Shown here: piece after piece, positions 11,092 to 22,869 of the stretch | Numbering within the stretch: position 1 is the first letter of the stretch | Layout: each line of letters opens with the position of its first letter | Source of the DNA: Gnetum montanum | Taxonomy: Eukaryota > Streptophyta > Gnetopsida > Gnetales > Gnetaceae | DNA length: 64,000 nt | Reading direction: 5' to 3' | Assembly (NCBI GenBank): GCA_015680685.1 | Contig: MNCI01029297.1 | Location: 629,576 to 693,575, forward strand | The notes under the pieces: generated by a model | What the model saw: the letters and a program-made list of their open reading frames with translations, nothing else | Told to the model about the DNA's origin: nothing | The model's database searches: none | Translations under genes and position numbers: made by a program

Positions 11092-13740
11092 CTTTTTTTT
11101 TCTTTCTTTCTTTTTAAAGAGATAAGGCTAGGCTGATTATATTAGAGGTGAAAATATGTACAAGTAGTTTAGCAAAACACCCTTCCCAGGAAGGGGAGGA
11201 AACCCTCCATCATCGAAGGTAGGACAATCAAGAAACCCAAAAAGGAAAGAGAGACCCCCGAATAGTTAACAAAAAAACAGAAACATTTCACAAAAGTAAT
11301 AAGTCAATGGAATAAGCAACTTTCAGCAAGAGCAACATGCGATCTCCTACTTGTGAACAATATCGATAATGTCTCTGTCAACCTCTGATGACATAAATCC
11401 AGCAGCTTGCTGAAAAGTCTTGTATTGTTCCTCCATTTAATCCTAAGTTACCTAACCCAAATGTCTGGCTTTGTCATTGTGGAGGTGTCACAAAGTCTGC
11501 CCGATGAACTTCATGAGATTCTTCTAGGGAATCTCATGAGAACTAACACCCATGATGACATAGGGGCAGACCAAAGTCTTGCATTGGATTTGAGAGCTTT
11601 GACCTGTCACGTTTGCATGGCCTCCTCCTCCAACTAGTTCTTAACCCGTTGAAATACCTCTTGCTTCTCATGAGCACTTGTCTCCTCCGCCTCCCTCCTA
11701 ATGCCCTCTATAATCTATTGTTGCAATTAGTCCTCCAACTGGCTTCACATGACCACCTGTTGTAGAAGTCTTTGTCTATGTTCTTCCCATGCCTCCTTTC
11801 TCCTTCAGCCTCTTAGCAAGCAGCCTGTGCTACTCCTCCCAAAGATGCAATTTTACTTGTTTGGTTGCCACAAAAAGATCATTGTTAATTTGGCCTCCAT
11901 CTTATCGTGGATCATAGTCTTCATCTCATTCATCCAATGCTACAAAAGCTAATTGATTTCGTCATCATAAGCACTATCAATTCTAGGCTAAGGTCGATCC
12001 AACAAAGCAAAAGAACTAGATCCATGTTCAACGGCTGAGAGATCCTCTGACAAATGGGGGTCACAATTAGGTAGAGATGAGCCAAACCCACCTCTAGAGG
12101 TGGAGGCACCATCGAGAGTAAACTCAATCGAAAGAGTGAGGGTTCAATGGAGTTTGAGGGAGAGCAGCCAAAAACACATTGGCGACATTATAGAGGAGAA
12201 GAATGACCCTTGAATGTCAACTCCACCTCTACTTTTGTAAGGCAACAAGGGAAAAATGCAACAAGTTAACCCAATGGCCAAGCTACAAGCAATGGAGGAA
12301 GGCAAAATGGACATCCTAAAGCTTCTAGACATTTCTAGAGTGGATGAAAAAGGAATCCACAAGTTCACCCACATTGCCAAAGTTGTGGTAGCCTAGACTG
12401 CGGCACTTGTTCTTTTGATGTCATGTGGACCAGTCCATTGAAAAAAGCCATGGCATCTTGCAATACATTGCAAATTAGAAGGATAATCTCCTTAGCATTG
12501 GGGATGGCCAAGTATTCCATGATGGCTTCTTCACTGAGGGTCATTCACACCCCCCAAAAGTAGTATGATTTCCCCTCTAGTTCTTATAGAATGGTGTGTC
12601 TCAAAGGTCTAGGTCCACATGCAAGAGTAGAAGTAATTCCACCCAACCAAGTCTAGTAACAAGGCCCCATAGCTCAGCCTTGTTGCAAAAAGCTTGGTAG
12701 TTTGGCTCAAAAGTGGTGTGACACCCATGGCTATAATAGCTTCGCCCAAAAGCACAGCTGCATGACAAGAGATAATAGTCAGAGGTGGAAGTGGAGCATT
12801 CCTAAACACATTCATTCCTAGCCTTCCACAGGCACTAGAGAAGCACTACCGCAATGGAGTCATCGTGAACAAGCACAAGAGGATTTAACCCACTAGCAAT
12901 CTAAACAAGGGAGGTATAAAGGAGATGTGGTTAAGTTTCAGTAATGCCAATACCATAGAGGATGCAAAGAACATTAATTTTGAGGCCATGTTGGTGGATA
13001 AGACCTTCATGAGGATAGCATTATTTTTTATGTACCAAAGGAACATCTTAACTTTTTTCGACAGTCTCCCTTTCCAAACAGAGCACAAATCTTGTACCTG
13101 GTCATATTTCCAACTTAAAATCTCTTTACCTAGGACAAAAAGCACCCATACTACTTGTTGCAGAATATTGTATTGATAGCATAGGTCACACCAGAAAACC
13201 AAATTCGTGCAACCAACCTCCTAGGGCTTGTATTTTCTCTTAATGATGGTAATCCAAAAGGTGTCATCATCACTGATGATCCACTTGCTCAAGTTATGAT
13301 GACTCAAGAGGATGGAACCTTCAAAAAGCAAAATGACAAGGCCTCCTAATGACTTTGGATGAGCCATATTTTCCCAACAAACCAAATGAATTTTGGAGTT
13401 TCCTTTTCCCCTTGAACAAATAAACTGCGTAATAAGTTGACTGGCCTTATTGATAGCACTAGGGTGGGATAACAACAAAGACAACATATCTCACCATGGG
13501 AGAAAGGACCGATGACACCAATACGAGTTTTCCTTTGCTAGTCAACTTCTTGGACATCCAATGTTGAATTCGCATCTGGAATTTTTGGATAAGGGGGTAC
13601 AAAGAGGTGTTATGTTTCCATGCACATATAGGAATTCCAAAATAAGCATCCTCAATGCCCGCAAGGTCAATGCCTAACAATCTACGAACTCTCCCCTTCA
13701 TGAACCTCTCAGGCTCTTTCAGTTGTTTCAATTCAAGGCT
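11092..13740 (-). mobile_element. 5'-truncated LINE copy F: RT C-terminus through J-like domain
   Basis: Minus-strand order: RT thumb region 13,731-13,459 (AYFGIPICAW, then KKLTSKGKLVLVSSVLSPM), 13,487-13,221 (KIHLVCWENMAHPKSLGGL), zf-RVT 13,202-12,885 (WKGRLSKKVKMFLWYIKNNA), a transposon-protein-like domain (about 12,385-12,700; ELWGLVTRLGWVELL, FYKN, LVDSFFIHSRN), a degraded coiled-coil region, then PYVIMGVSSHEIP (about 11,530-11,570), LHNDKARHLG and YKTFQQAAGFMSSEVDR (about 11,350-11,430). It ends at a T-rich tract (11,092-11,117). The J-like loop reads HND. Many stops; pseudogene. Confidence 0.8.
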
Positions 13741-14960
13741 TTAAACATTGTTGACATCTTTAAGCCCAAAACCCTCTGATCCTCACACTCATTTTAGCTA
13801 TGAATCAAGTGCATGATTTCAAGCAATGATCAAGGCATTAAAATACCATTAAATTTTTTCTTTATGCCATGATTTTATTTTCTTTTATAATTGAATATTA
13901 TGAAGAACATTTAAACTGAATGAGAAAGCATAAATAGGAGGAACCAACAAAATTCCAGAAATTCACAAAGATCGTTTGCAAGAAACTCAAACAGTCCATA
14001 TCTAATGTTAAATGTAAACAAAATTTAAAACTATTTATGATCTATGTTTGAAGATCTAATTTAACATGATAAATAAATATGGAAATAAAATTCAAGAACA
14101 CACAACCAAAATTTAACGTATTTTGTGATTTATGTATACTGCATTTATTAATATCAATGCACATTCCCTGTGTGTGAAACACGTTAATTTCAACTGTCAT
14201 GGTACTCAAAATATTGGTTGCTAGTGTCCATAACTCACCAACAACTGATGACCAATACCTTTAAATTACCAAAACCATTGATATCAAGCGGATAATGATG
14301 TATAAACGCTCCTTAACGAGAGGTTTACATCCTACAAATTCAACAAATGCATGTCTCTAACCTACGTAGATACTCAGATAATACTCTACAAAATGTTTTC
14401 CAAAATAATGAACCATTTAGATATCAGCACAGGCTATGCTTGAAACATAGCTGACATTGAAATTTTATTCACTGCTTTTAAGTTCATTTCTGGTTTAGAA
14501 TTTTGAATCATATAAAATTTCATGCAGAGAAATTCAACAATGATTAGTTGCAACAATAGCATAATTCTACACCGATTTAACAAAGGTGTTCATTATGGAG
14601 ATTCTCCAACTATTACATCATCACTCTCATCCTAGGGTAATCCCAACTACTTGGGATCAGGTGTACAAATTCTCTTTCCATCAGTCACCTCTGTTTAACA
14701 GCCACATTAACCTTAATACCCAGATCTTGGATATCTTCTACCTATTTCATCATGTTTGAAAATTATAGTAAATTTAGGGCTGGTGCTAGGTGTGGCACTG
14801 TGATTAAAAAGGTTAATCCATCATCCTTGTCAGCATGAGTCTTATCCAATATATTCCCACATTCAAATGCAATAGCATAACAGAAATTTACACAGGAGTT
14901 TCCAGGAGTATAAAAGCAAGCAGTATCATAATGAAAATATTACATTCTTGCATTGCTTAC
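13741..14960 (-). other. GI: GI intron sequence with an RTE/SINE-like tail
   Basis: Intron downstream of the GI exon ending at 14,961. No further GI exon is recognisable here; the next one expected begins with a segment like NEYSEQWALACGE. At about 14,590-14,700 the minus strand reads GATCCCAAGTAGTTGGGAT followed by GATGAT-rich sequence, resembling the 3' tail of plant RTE LINEs and their partner SINEs. Confidence 0.55.
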
Positions 14961-15103
14961 CTCACTAGATGGACTGAACAATGAAATAAATGAGCTAAAT
15001 GGTGGAATTTCTTTGTCATACATTAACGTCCCATCAATAATGCACGATAGCAAGGGATGAATAAATGCATGTCCATGTTCAGGATGGTGGAGGACAAATG
15101 TAG
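14961..15103 (-). CDS. GI: GIGANTEA coding exon (ATFVLHHPEHGHA exon)
   Basis: GIGANTEA is a large plant-specific nuclear and cytosolic protein of the circadian clock and photoperiodic pathway; in Arabidopsis it stabilises ZEITLUPE and acts with FKF1. This 143-bp exon, with one base from the previous exon, encodes 48 residues, including TFVLHHPEHGHA, LLSCIIDGTLMYDKE and PPFSSFISLFSPSSE, nearly colinear with the family segment FVLHHPEHGHAVxLPIISCxIDG...PFASFISLVCP(S/N)SE. Borders: acceptor CTCTAG before the exon, donor GTAAGC after it. The following exon is not in the window. Confidence 0.93.
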
Positions 15104-15208
15104 CTAGAGACCCCATGGAGACAATGCATCAAACAGAAATCTTGTAAGACCAATCGTGACATTGTCAAACCAACAATCAGCCAACAGAAACTACGAAAAT
15201 TGCTGTAC

Positions 15209-15263
15209 CTAAAACGTCATCCAGTAGACATTGTCCCTCACTTGGATAGTGACTATGAATTAG
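15209..15263 (-). CDS. GI: GIGANTEA coding exon (LI..YPS...LLDDVL exon)
   Basis: This 55-bp exon encodes LIHSHYPSEGQCLLDDVL plus the first base of an Ala codon. It matches the family segment L(I/V)R..YPS.EKRL(F/L)DDVLA. Acceptor TTGCAG and donor GTACAG flank it. It is joined in phase to the 72-bp exon upstream by a 153-bp intron and to the 143-bp exon downstream by a 105-bp intron. Residues between YPS and LLDD are more divergent than in angiosperm GI. Confidence 0.92.
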
Positions 15264-15416
15264 CTGCAACAGTAGCATAGATGAACCCGTTAACCATCAG
15301 TTATCAGGTTTACGAAAATTTAAATTATTCAGTCCCATGGAAATGGAAATATAATGAGGAATGGCTCCGAAAGGGACTCATCAAGAAACATCGTTCAAAG
15401 TCTCTCTAAAATATAC

Positions 15417-15488
15417 CTCAGCAATGTCATCTGCAAATTCTTCTGAGGTAAACTGAGCAAAGAGTTCCACATATGCTAATACCTCTGC
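15417..15488 (-). CDS. GI: GIGANTEA coding exon (AYVELFAQFTSEEF exon)
   Basis: This 72-bp exon encodes 24 residues including AYVELFAQFTSEEFADDIAE. The family reads AYVEYFGQFTSEQFP(D/E)DIAE at this point, and the Arabidopsis exon is also 24 codons long. Acceptor TTTGCAG and donor GTATAT are in place. The upstream intron is 19,007 bp (15,489-34,495) and is filled with LINEs and Ty3 fragments. Confidence 0.93.
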
Positions 15489-17554
15489 CTGCAAAAATTC
15501 ATAAATGTTACATGCATTTTAAATCATGCTCGGAAAATTTTAAACCAAATAGGATCATCTTATTAGGAACATGAGTTTTTCAAATTAATAAGGCCTTTCA
15601 GTGTCCTGATACTAATGCATCAACTTAGAATATCATCACGTCAGACTTATTGGCGAAGGCATGCATCTTGCCTTCTACAAGTGATAATTAATCCTAATAT
15701 GATGCTGCTGAGGTACACAAGCATTATGCAAAAAGGTGTTAAAACTGAACTAATCCAATAAATCCACAATGTCTTGAACATAATTAAAAATAGTTTCAAT
15801 TTTAGTTTCAGAATATAAAAATAAATAATCTGCGCTAACTGAATATGTAAATACTAAGACATTAAATACATCATGGCCTTTTTACTGATATTACCATTTT
15901 CCAGACTTTGATCAAATTGATACCTTCTTCATTCAAGAGCGGAATTGCGGAGGCAATAGAATTGTACAACTGTAGATGTAATAATATCTTGGATTACTTA
16001 ACCAGGCCAACTATTATCATTTATTATTCTTGTCGTTTTCCTGTTGTCGACAGTAATACTAAGAATCTGTTTTGTATATATTACGAAGAGGTTACCATTA
16101 TCTTCAAAAAGTTACGTGTAATGACAACCTAGATATTTGGTATTGACAAAAATATGGTTGTCAAACGTCAACTTATTAGTTGACAAGCCACTAAATTCCA
16201 CTTAAGCTACACCACCATTGGCAGTCAGGAGGAGTGAACAGAGTAACTTGTGTGAATTAATGAAAGATGTAATGAAAAAGAGGAAGCAAATCTGTGAAAC
16301 ACTAAAAACTAAGCCATAAAGATGCAAGATGAAAAGAGGAGAGTCGAGCTTTGGAGAAATAGACTGTCTTGGAATGAAGAAAAATTGTCAACATAGTAAA
16401 GAACCCACGAGTGAATAATACGAAGTATAGAAGTGATGAAGGAAACCACTTTCACATCTTCAGCCAGATTACAAAGAGATAGAAGGGAGAGATAGGATGA
16501 ATGATCTGTTAATCAAAACAAACAAGGAAACATTAGTAATACCGAGATAAAACAGAATTTGCAAGTTCGGCCAAAGCAATAGGGTATAACACCCTCTACA
16601 ACCAACCTATAAAAATTCAGTACAAACCATTTCTATTCAACTCTAAGGATAAGGGTGTACACTAACCACTAACACGAACTTAACTGTTCACAACAGCAGG
16701 GTGATTATAGATCCTATGTGACATCCTCTCTCTCAAACACTATAACATCACAAAGAGATGCATAATCAAATGTGGTGGCTATCATTTCCATTTGCTTAGT
16801 AAGCTTTAAATTAGTAAACAACTCTGTAACTCAATTGTTTTCAAGTTTGATGTTATGCAAGCCACACCAACAAATGTTATTTCCTTTATTTCTAACCTTC
16901 CACTTTATTTTTGTCAAACAAGAGTATGTATTATACCAATGATTAAAAGTTGGGAAACAAGTTTCTCAACTGCTTGACAAAGTTGAAACATTAAAAAAAA
17001 ATTGGCAAAAGTTCAGAAAACGTTATTAGAAAAAAATCGGCAATATGCAAAATAAAAACATTTTTAATAACAAAGGCAATACAAAATAAAAGTAGAAAAC
17101 ACAATTAAGTGGACATAAAAATAATAATTTCTACATAGATATATGAGCATGACATAATGTGTATAAGTCCCTTCATCCTTCCACTACCAACATATGTTCA
17201 ATATGTTATTGACATAAAATATTATAGTATTTTGTTTAAGCATAACCTTTGTAATTTTTCACTAAATTTTTAATGTAAAAAACTATAATATTTTTTTTAC
17301 TGAACATTACAGTATTTTCCAATAACTGATATCATTATCCATGTATATGCAGACTCTCTCAGCTCTGTTAAGTTAAAGTAGTGGTATTATTAGATCAATA
17401 AAATAAAAAATGATATAGTTAATTCACTATGCATACTTTGTTTGCAAGCATAAAGAAGTATATTCAAGATTTTCGTGTTAATACTTATTTGTTTCTTGAT
17501 AGAAGTGAATTGTAGAAAATAATTCATATAGTTGTCACCATGTAACTAGGATAT
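15489..17554 (-). other. GI: GI intron 3' part, no features recognised
   Basis: AT-rich intronic sequence between the splice acceptor at 15,489 and LINE copy D. Short open frames are not coding-like. I see no TE domain. Confidence 0.6.
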
Positions 17555-19875
17555 AGTTGTTCCTCAAGTAAGACCCTATCTACTTCCTCCTTTTTAGCTT
17601 CTTCATGACTTCTCCACTCTACCTCTTCTTGGAGGATCTCTACCTGAATCTCCCACCAAAGTTCCTCTTCCTTTTCTAGCCACCGCTGAGCTTCACGATG
17701 TTCTAGCTACCGCCTAAGGTCATCCCCCTCCTCCCTATAGCACTGTCATTTGGCCTGAGCCTTCACCTGCAAATCCCTCATTTGCTAGAGAATAACCACC
17801 TCCCATTTGATTCTCCTTTCTTCCCTAACAAGGGCTTCTATCTCTACTAGTACCCGGTGCAACCGGGCATCCTTCGCCAACCCCAGCACATCTGCACCGG
17901 CCATAGCAAGGGCTGGCACATGCTCATGGGGGCATGCAGAAGACAAGGCCCCCACAAAAGATACCCAATCACAGCCCCCACCTTCCAACAGTAGTACATG
18001 CAAGTAAAAGGGGTAGGCTGCACCAGCAAGCTCTACGGCCTAGCAGCCTTCCACAGAGCCCAAATGAGGTTGAAGTGCTAACCCTAGTGCTCCCGCCTCA
18101 ACAACGCTAGAAAAATCTATGGCAGATTCACAAGCTACGAAGCCCTCATGCAACACAAAAACGCAAAGTGGATACTTTGCAGTTTCCATGCATTAGCCGA
18201 TTGTATAAAGTTCCTATCCACGAGCTCAACAACCTCCTACCAAAGTGGGGGCAACACAGGCCTCAGCACTTGACCACTCGCAATTTTAGGAATATTTCCT
18301 AGAGAAAAGGCCACATCTTGTACCCCATCCCAATGGTTAGGATAACCACCCCCAACGCCAACACACACAAAGAGCCCGCTAGCGCCTGTCCAGTGAGGGT
18401 GACTGGAAGCCCACAAAACATGGTCACATCGCCCCTTCAATTTCTGTACAGGATACCATCCTAGAGGTCAGGGTCACCTACTAATAGTGCCAAGACATCC
18501 ACCCAGCCCATCACCGTGACAACCTCCCAAAGTTGCCTCTTCTGGCTAAATGTGTCTACGTCAAGTTCAAAAGTCAAGGTAGCATCCATCACTGCAAAAG
18601 TCTTAGTCCATAGTCTTTTGGCCAAAAGAGCAGCACATGCCAAGTTGTGTAACTACTTGGGCCAGAAAATCACAGCGTTCTACACCTTTCAAATGTGTCA
18701 GAGAACAAAGGTAGGAAAACTATCCCTTGCAACCTACAAGGAAGGAGAGGGGCCCGCAAAGTACCAAGCTGCAACCACAAAAGGGAATTGCAAGAAAGTG
18801 TTCAATAGTCTCTTCACTTGCATTGCAAAGCAGACAGTAATCAATGTTAATGAAAACCCCAACATTTAAGCCTCAGGCATAACGACAGTGCATTATGTCA
18901 TATCAACCAAGCAAAACATTAAAGTTTCTCAGGGATGCTCCCCTTTCATAATGTTTTCCAGCCATCTTGGGGTAACTACTTGAGTTTTAGGGTCTCTTTG
19001 GGCTCCAAACCCATGGCACCCTCCTCCCTCAACAACACCCCCCCCCCCCCCCCAACAACAACTCATGTGCATAAGTGCAAAGGTTATGCCACACATGGGA
19101 GTCCACAAAGGTGCATAAGCGTGTACTTCCAAGTCATAATCTGTGCCCACAAAGGTCAGTGCTCCAACACTTGCATCAGGCGGTTAATGATATTTTGATG
19201 TCCCATCAAAAGAACATCCTCAGATTTTAAAATCCCCAATCCCCCCACCTACTTTGGCTAGGCCACTTTATCCCAGTTAACAAGGTGTAAACAAATCCTT
19301 CCTTTCCTTCCAGACCAAATGAAGCTTCTTATAATTTGATTAATTCTTTTGATCACACCTATAGGCAAGTTGGTTGCTCAGCCCACATACCGGGTAATAG
19401 CAAGCAACACTGAAGAAGCCAGCAGAATCTTAACTTTTCGCATCGAAAACCTAGTTCTCCAATGCTCAATCCGTGTGAGCAACCATTGAACCAACAACAT
19501 CCAAGTAGCTTGTTGATTCCAAGAGAAGACCAATATACCAAGATACGATTCTTTCTCAACACCAAGTAAGATCCCTAAGGACTGACACACCTACCTACTA
19601 ACTGATGCATCAATGTTAAAGAAATGAAGAGCCAACTTCTGCCGATTCGGTAAAGACCCAACCTCCTCAGCCATTTGAGTTAGCACCCAATTAATTGCAA
19701 GGGCTTGCAAAATAGCAGCCCAAGTCATAATAATAGTATTGTCAATGTAGTGTTCAACAAGACATGTATGACCAGCGATGCTAACACCCCCAACCCCCTC
19801 CTCACATAGGTAGGAATTCATCTTGATCTTCCAAGCATAAAGCCAAACTAATTCTAAGAAATAGTTGATTCTTGC
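17555..19875 (-). mobile_element. LINE copy D: RT C-terminus to coiled coil, no J-like domain
   Basis: Minus-strand order: RT palm with VEHYIDNTIIMT (about 19,740; the active box reads YIDN instead of YIDD), thumb (SYLGILVFSW, FSMRKVKILLASSVLLAITR; 19,590-19,378), zf-RVT (CLLCN...ETIEHFLAI; about 18,780-18,860), transposon-protein-like domain (RQLWEVVTVMGWVDVLALL, DVTMFCGLPVTLTG, VELVDRNFIQSANAWKLQ; 18,540-18,120), coiled coil (EEELWWEIQVEILQEEVEWR and neighbours; 17,800-17,560). The sequence stops there, so the J-like part and poly(A) are missing. A poly-C run lies at 19,039-19,052. At its 5' end it abuts an unrelated RTE-type LINE. Confidence 0.8.
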
Positions 19876-20345
19876 CTGAAATGTTATTTTATAACTCTTT
19901 TCCATAACTTCATGGTGTAACTCATAAGGTGGATGTTTCTATAGTTTCCATAGTTGTAAATGTCTTCCTTGTTCTTAAAGATAGGTATTATAGCGCTTCT
20001 TCTCCAATCATCTAGTATTTTCCTCTGCTCCTTAATCTTGTTGAATAAATGTCACCCAAGTAAGCCCTTTATCTCCCATAGATTTCCATATATCTACAAG
20101 AATAGCATACCGTCCCCTCAAGTTATCATTTTTCCTCTTCATAATAGTTTTCCTTATCAAAAGCATATATATAGTTGGTCATTCTTACAATTGATTCCAT
20201 GTAATCAAATTCATCTTTAGAAAATTTTTCATTAAGTACCCCCTAAAAAAAGCCCCTCGTGACTTTAAATTTCTATCTATAAACAAAATCCTTTCGTCAT
20301 TTGACTTTATACATCCTTTCAAATCCTTTGAGGAGTTGTTTCTTC
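19876..20345 (-). mobile_element. RTE-clade LINE reverse transcriptase fragment
   Basis: Minus-strand frames read CIKSNDERILFIDRNLKSRG (about 20,300-20,240), then DDWRRSAIIPIFKNKEDI, then NYGNYRNIHLMSYTMKLWKR (about 19,990-19,880). These match the plant RTE LINE signature (C.KDE.G.+LV.D..I..RW, IP.EWR.S...PI+KNKGD, CNNYRGIKLMSHTMKLWERV). It is 5'- and 3'-incomplete with frameshifts, and the L1-type copy D starts where it breaks off. Confidence 0.8.
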
Positions 20346-21723
20346 TTTTCTTTCCATCTCTCATTGCTGAATAATTAGAATTCATACAGTATCTCTTAGA
20401 GATAAGATATCCAAAACTTATATGAGTGCACATCAAAGCAAGTACATGAGATAACCACACTGATATATATATATCTATACACACACATACATATACAGTT
20501 CACATAGAAACACTCTAATCAATTTAGGAAACCATTTCAATGCATATAGGTCATGTAACACATAAAAAAATAAAAGAATAGTAACAACCTCATAAATAAC
20601 ACAACATTTCAGCTTCATTCTATTCAACATTCCTTTTGTTCATTCCATTAATGTATGCTAAATTAATCAGTAGTATGTATTTAGTGCTTTGCATCTAGTA
20701 ATACACACAACACACATTAGCACAACTTCAATCAATCACAATGAAGAATGACTGGTCATTCAAGCAATCATTAATATACGCACATTAGCAACACTCTAAA
20801 TCTACAACAGCCATAAAATTTATAGATAGTACTATAAATCAATGCTATCCACATACATCATCATAACAAAGCAGACTTGCAAACATTACCACAAACTTTA
20901 AAATGAAAATCCACTAAAATTGGGTCATTACAGATACAATGTACAAGTCTGATTTTCTCTTTATTCACTGATCAGATTCTGATTTTTCTCAAACCATAAT
21001 AATAATTCAAATGATGTTCATCAAGAGACTTGTCTCACCCAACAATTGGCCACAAGAAATGTAGAAATCAATAAATATCAAATCCATTCAATTGCAAAAT
21101 AATACTAACTTATTTTCTTCTAGCAACCTTGAGAATAAAAAGCATTTCAATAGCTTTTCTAAATTGAAATAATACATTGCACACCACTAACATTTAATTA
21201 AACTATCTAATTTACTAATAATGGAGAATAGAGAAATCACCTACATTTATCAATCATGATTTAACATCACTAACATTTAATAACCATAAATTAACATCCT
21301 AGATTTCCCCCACTCCAGTGGTCTCATAGAAAGATAACAAAATCAGACTTGATAAAATACACAAATAAAAATCAAAATTCAAAACCAAGAATTAAGCATT
21401 CAAGGGATCATCAACTCAATTTTCCAGCCAAGAACCAAGAATTCAACAATTCTATAGATTTCAAAAAATCACAAAATAGACATGGGCCCAGGGATACTCT
21501 CACTTTTTGTCAGTGGTACCAATCCTTATATAAGGGATCCTTGGTCCATGTTGGCAAATCATTATGCCAATATGCCCCAAATCATTATAGGTGTTTCTAA
21601 ATCATTATAGAAACAACTCTCATCCAAACCACTTAGGCCTGAGAATGTAGAGGATGAGTGGAGAGATCCATCAATAAAATTAAGGATTCAACAATCCAAA
21701 ATATCAACAACAAATCTTGTCAA
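20346..21723 (-). other. GI: GI intron sequence, no features recognised
   Basis: AT-rich, with a short TA/CA microsatellite near 20,462-20,490. No coding potential recognised. Confidence 0.6.
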
Positions 21724-22869
21724 AGTTAGTTCTAAAGTTGGCTTGGAGGTTGAGATAAATTCACCAGCAGAAACAGGGGAGTCGAGCCAACGGTAGCTTT
21801 TCACAGCGTAGGGGGAGATTGGGGAGGCAAAGGAGGAAGAAATTGCAAGCAGTCACATGGTGGGGAGAGGCCCAGGGGGTGTAGAGCAAGAAATGCTTGT
21901 GGGCGGTCATGTCATGGGGGGAGACCCAAGGGGTGTGGGGCTCCCCTACTCAGCACTTGTGGATGACCTTCTTGCTAAGGCAACTGCTCTTCATGCGCAA
22001 GAGGAGGAGCAGGCAATTTGGCAGAACCAATGGGATAAGCACGAGGAAGACTTTAGGCGCCAGCTAGAGGAGGCCGTGCGGGAGGAGCAACAACTGAGAG
22101 ATCTAGCTAGGGCAGCAACCAGGGAGGCCCTCAAGGTGGAGCTACGGGGGAGAGCCTAAGGGCACAGCTCCAAGAGGAGGCATGGCTCCAATAGTAGTAA
22201 GAGAAGGCAAAGCAAGAAACACGGGCAAGGAAGTAGAAGGAAGCTACACAGATCCAACAATAGTTGGATCATTCTCACGAGCAAGGTGCCCGATTGTGGT
22301 TTTAGCATGGGCGATGCCCCTTATGTAGCCATGGATATCGGCCACAATACCACTTGGTATGTGCTTAGACGACACACCAAACACAGAGGGCATGAGCTAC
22401 AACCGGATGGGAAAGGGAGCACCAAGGAGTGCGCAAGGAAAGAACATGCTTTTAAAGTTTTCCAAGAGGCAGCTACGTTTGTTGATTTGGAGAGACATTG
22501 TGTTGTCCTTGACGCGGTGCACACCCAAGAGCGGGCTTTTTGTGGACAAGGGATATTGGGAAGCAAGAAGTGTTTTTTTTCTATTTTGTCTATTTTTAAG
22601 TGTTGTCTATTATGACATGGCAAAATGTAAGGGGGAAGAATGCCCTTTCTTTTTTTGTTAAGGGAACCCCTCATCTTTAACTTAATTTTTCCAATCATTC
22701 CTTTGGGGGGTGGGGGGTGTTCTTACCCCGATTTTGGGCAATGGGGGGTGAGGGCATTGACCCTAACCATATCCTAAGGTGGGGATGTTGTATATGTTGT
22801 TTTGTAACTAATTTTTACTAATAGACATCCCGAATATTTCTCAAAAAAAAAAAAACAAGTTAGTTCTAA
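21724..22869 (+). mobile_element. 5'-truncated LINE copy B with 12-bp target-site duplication
   Basis: The insertion (21,736-22,857) ends in a poly(A) run and is flanked by AGTTAGTTCTAA at 21,724-21,735 and 22,858-22,869, a textbook L1-type target-site duplication. It carries a coiled coil (21,950-22,250; EEDFRRQLEEAVREEQQLRD) and a J-like domain (22,313-22,530; PYVAMDIGHNTTW, HELQPDGKGSTKE, FKVFQEAATFVDLERH). Coiled-coil start and J-like domain share a frame, with a compensated frameshift between. QPD replaces HPD. The intact duplication suggests it is younger than its neighbours. Plus strand, antisense to GI. Confidence 0.88.
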
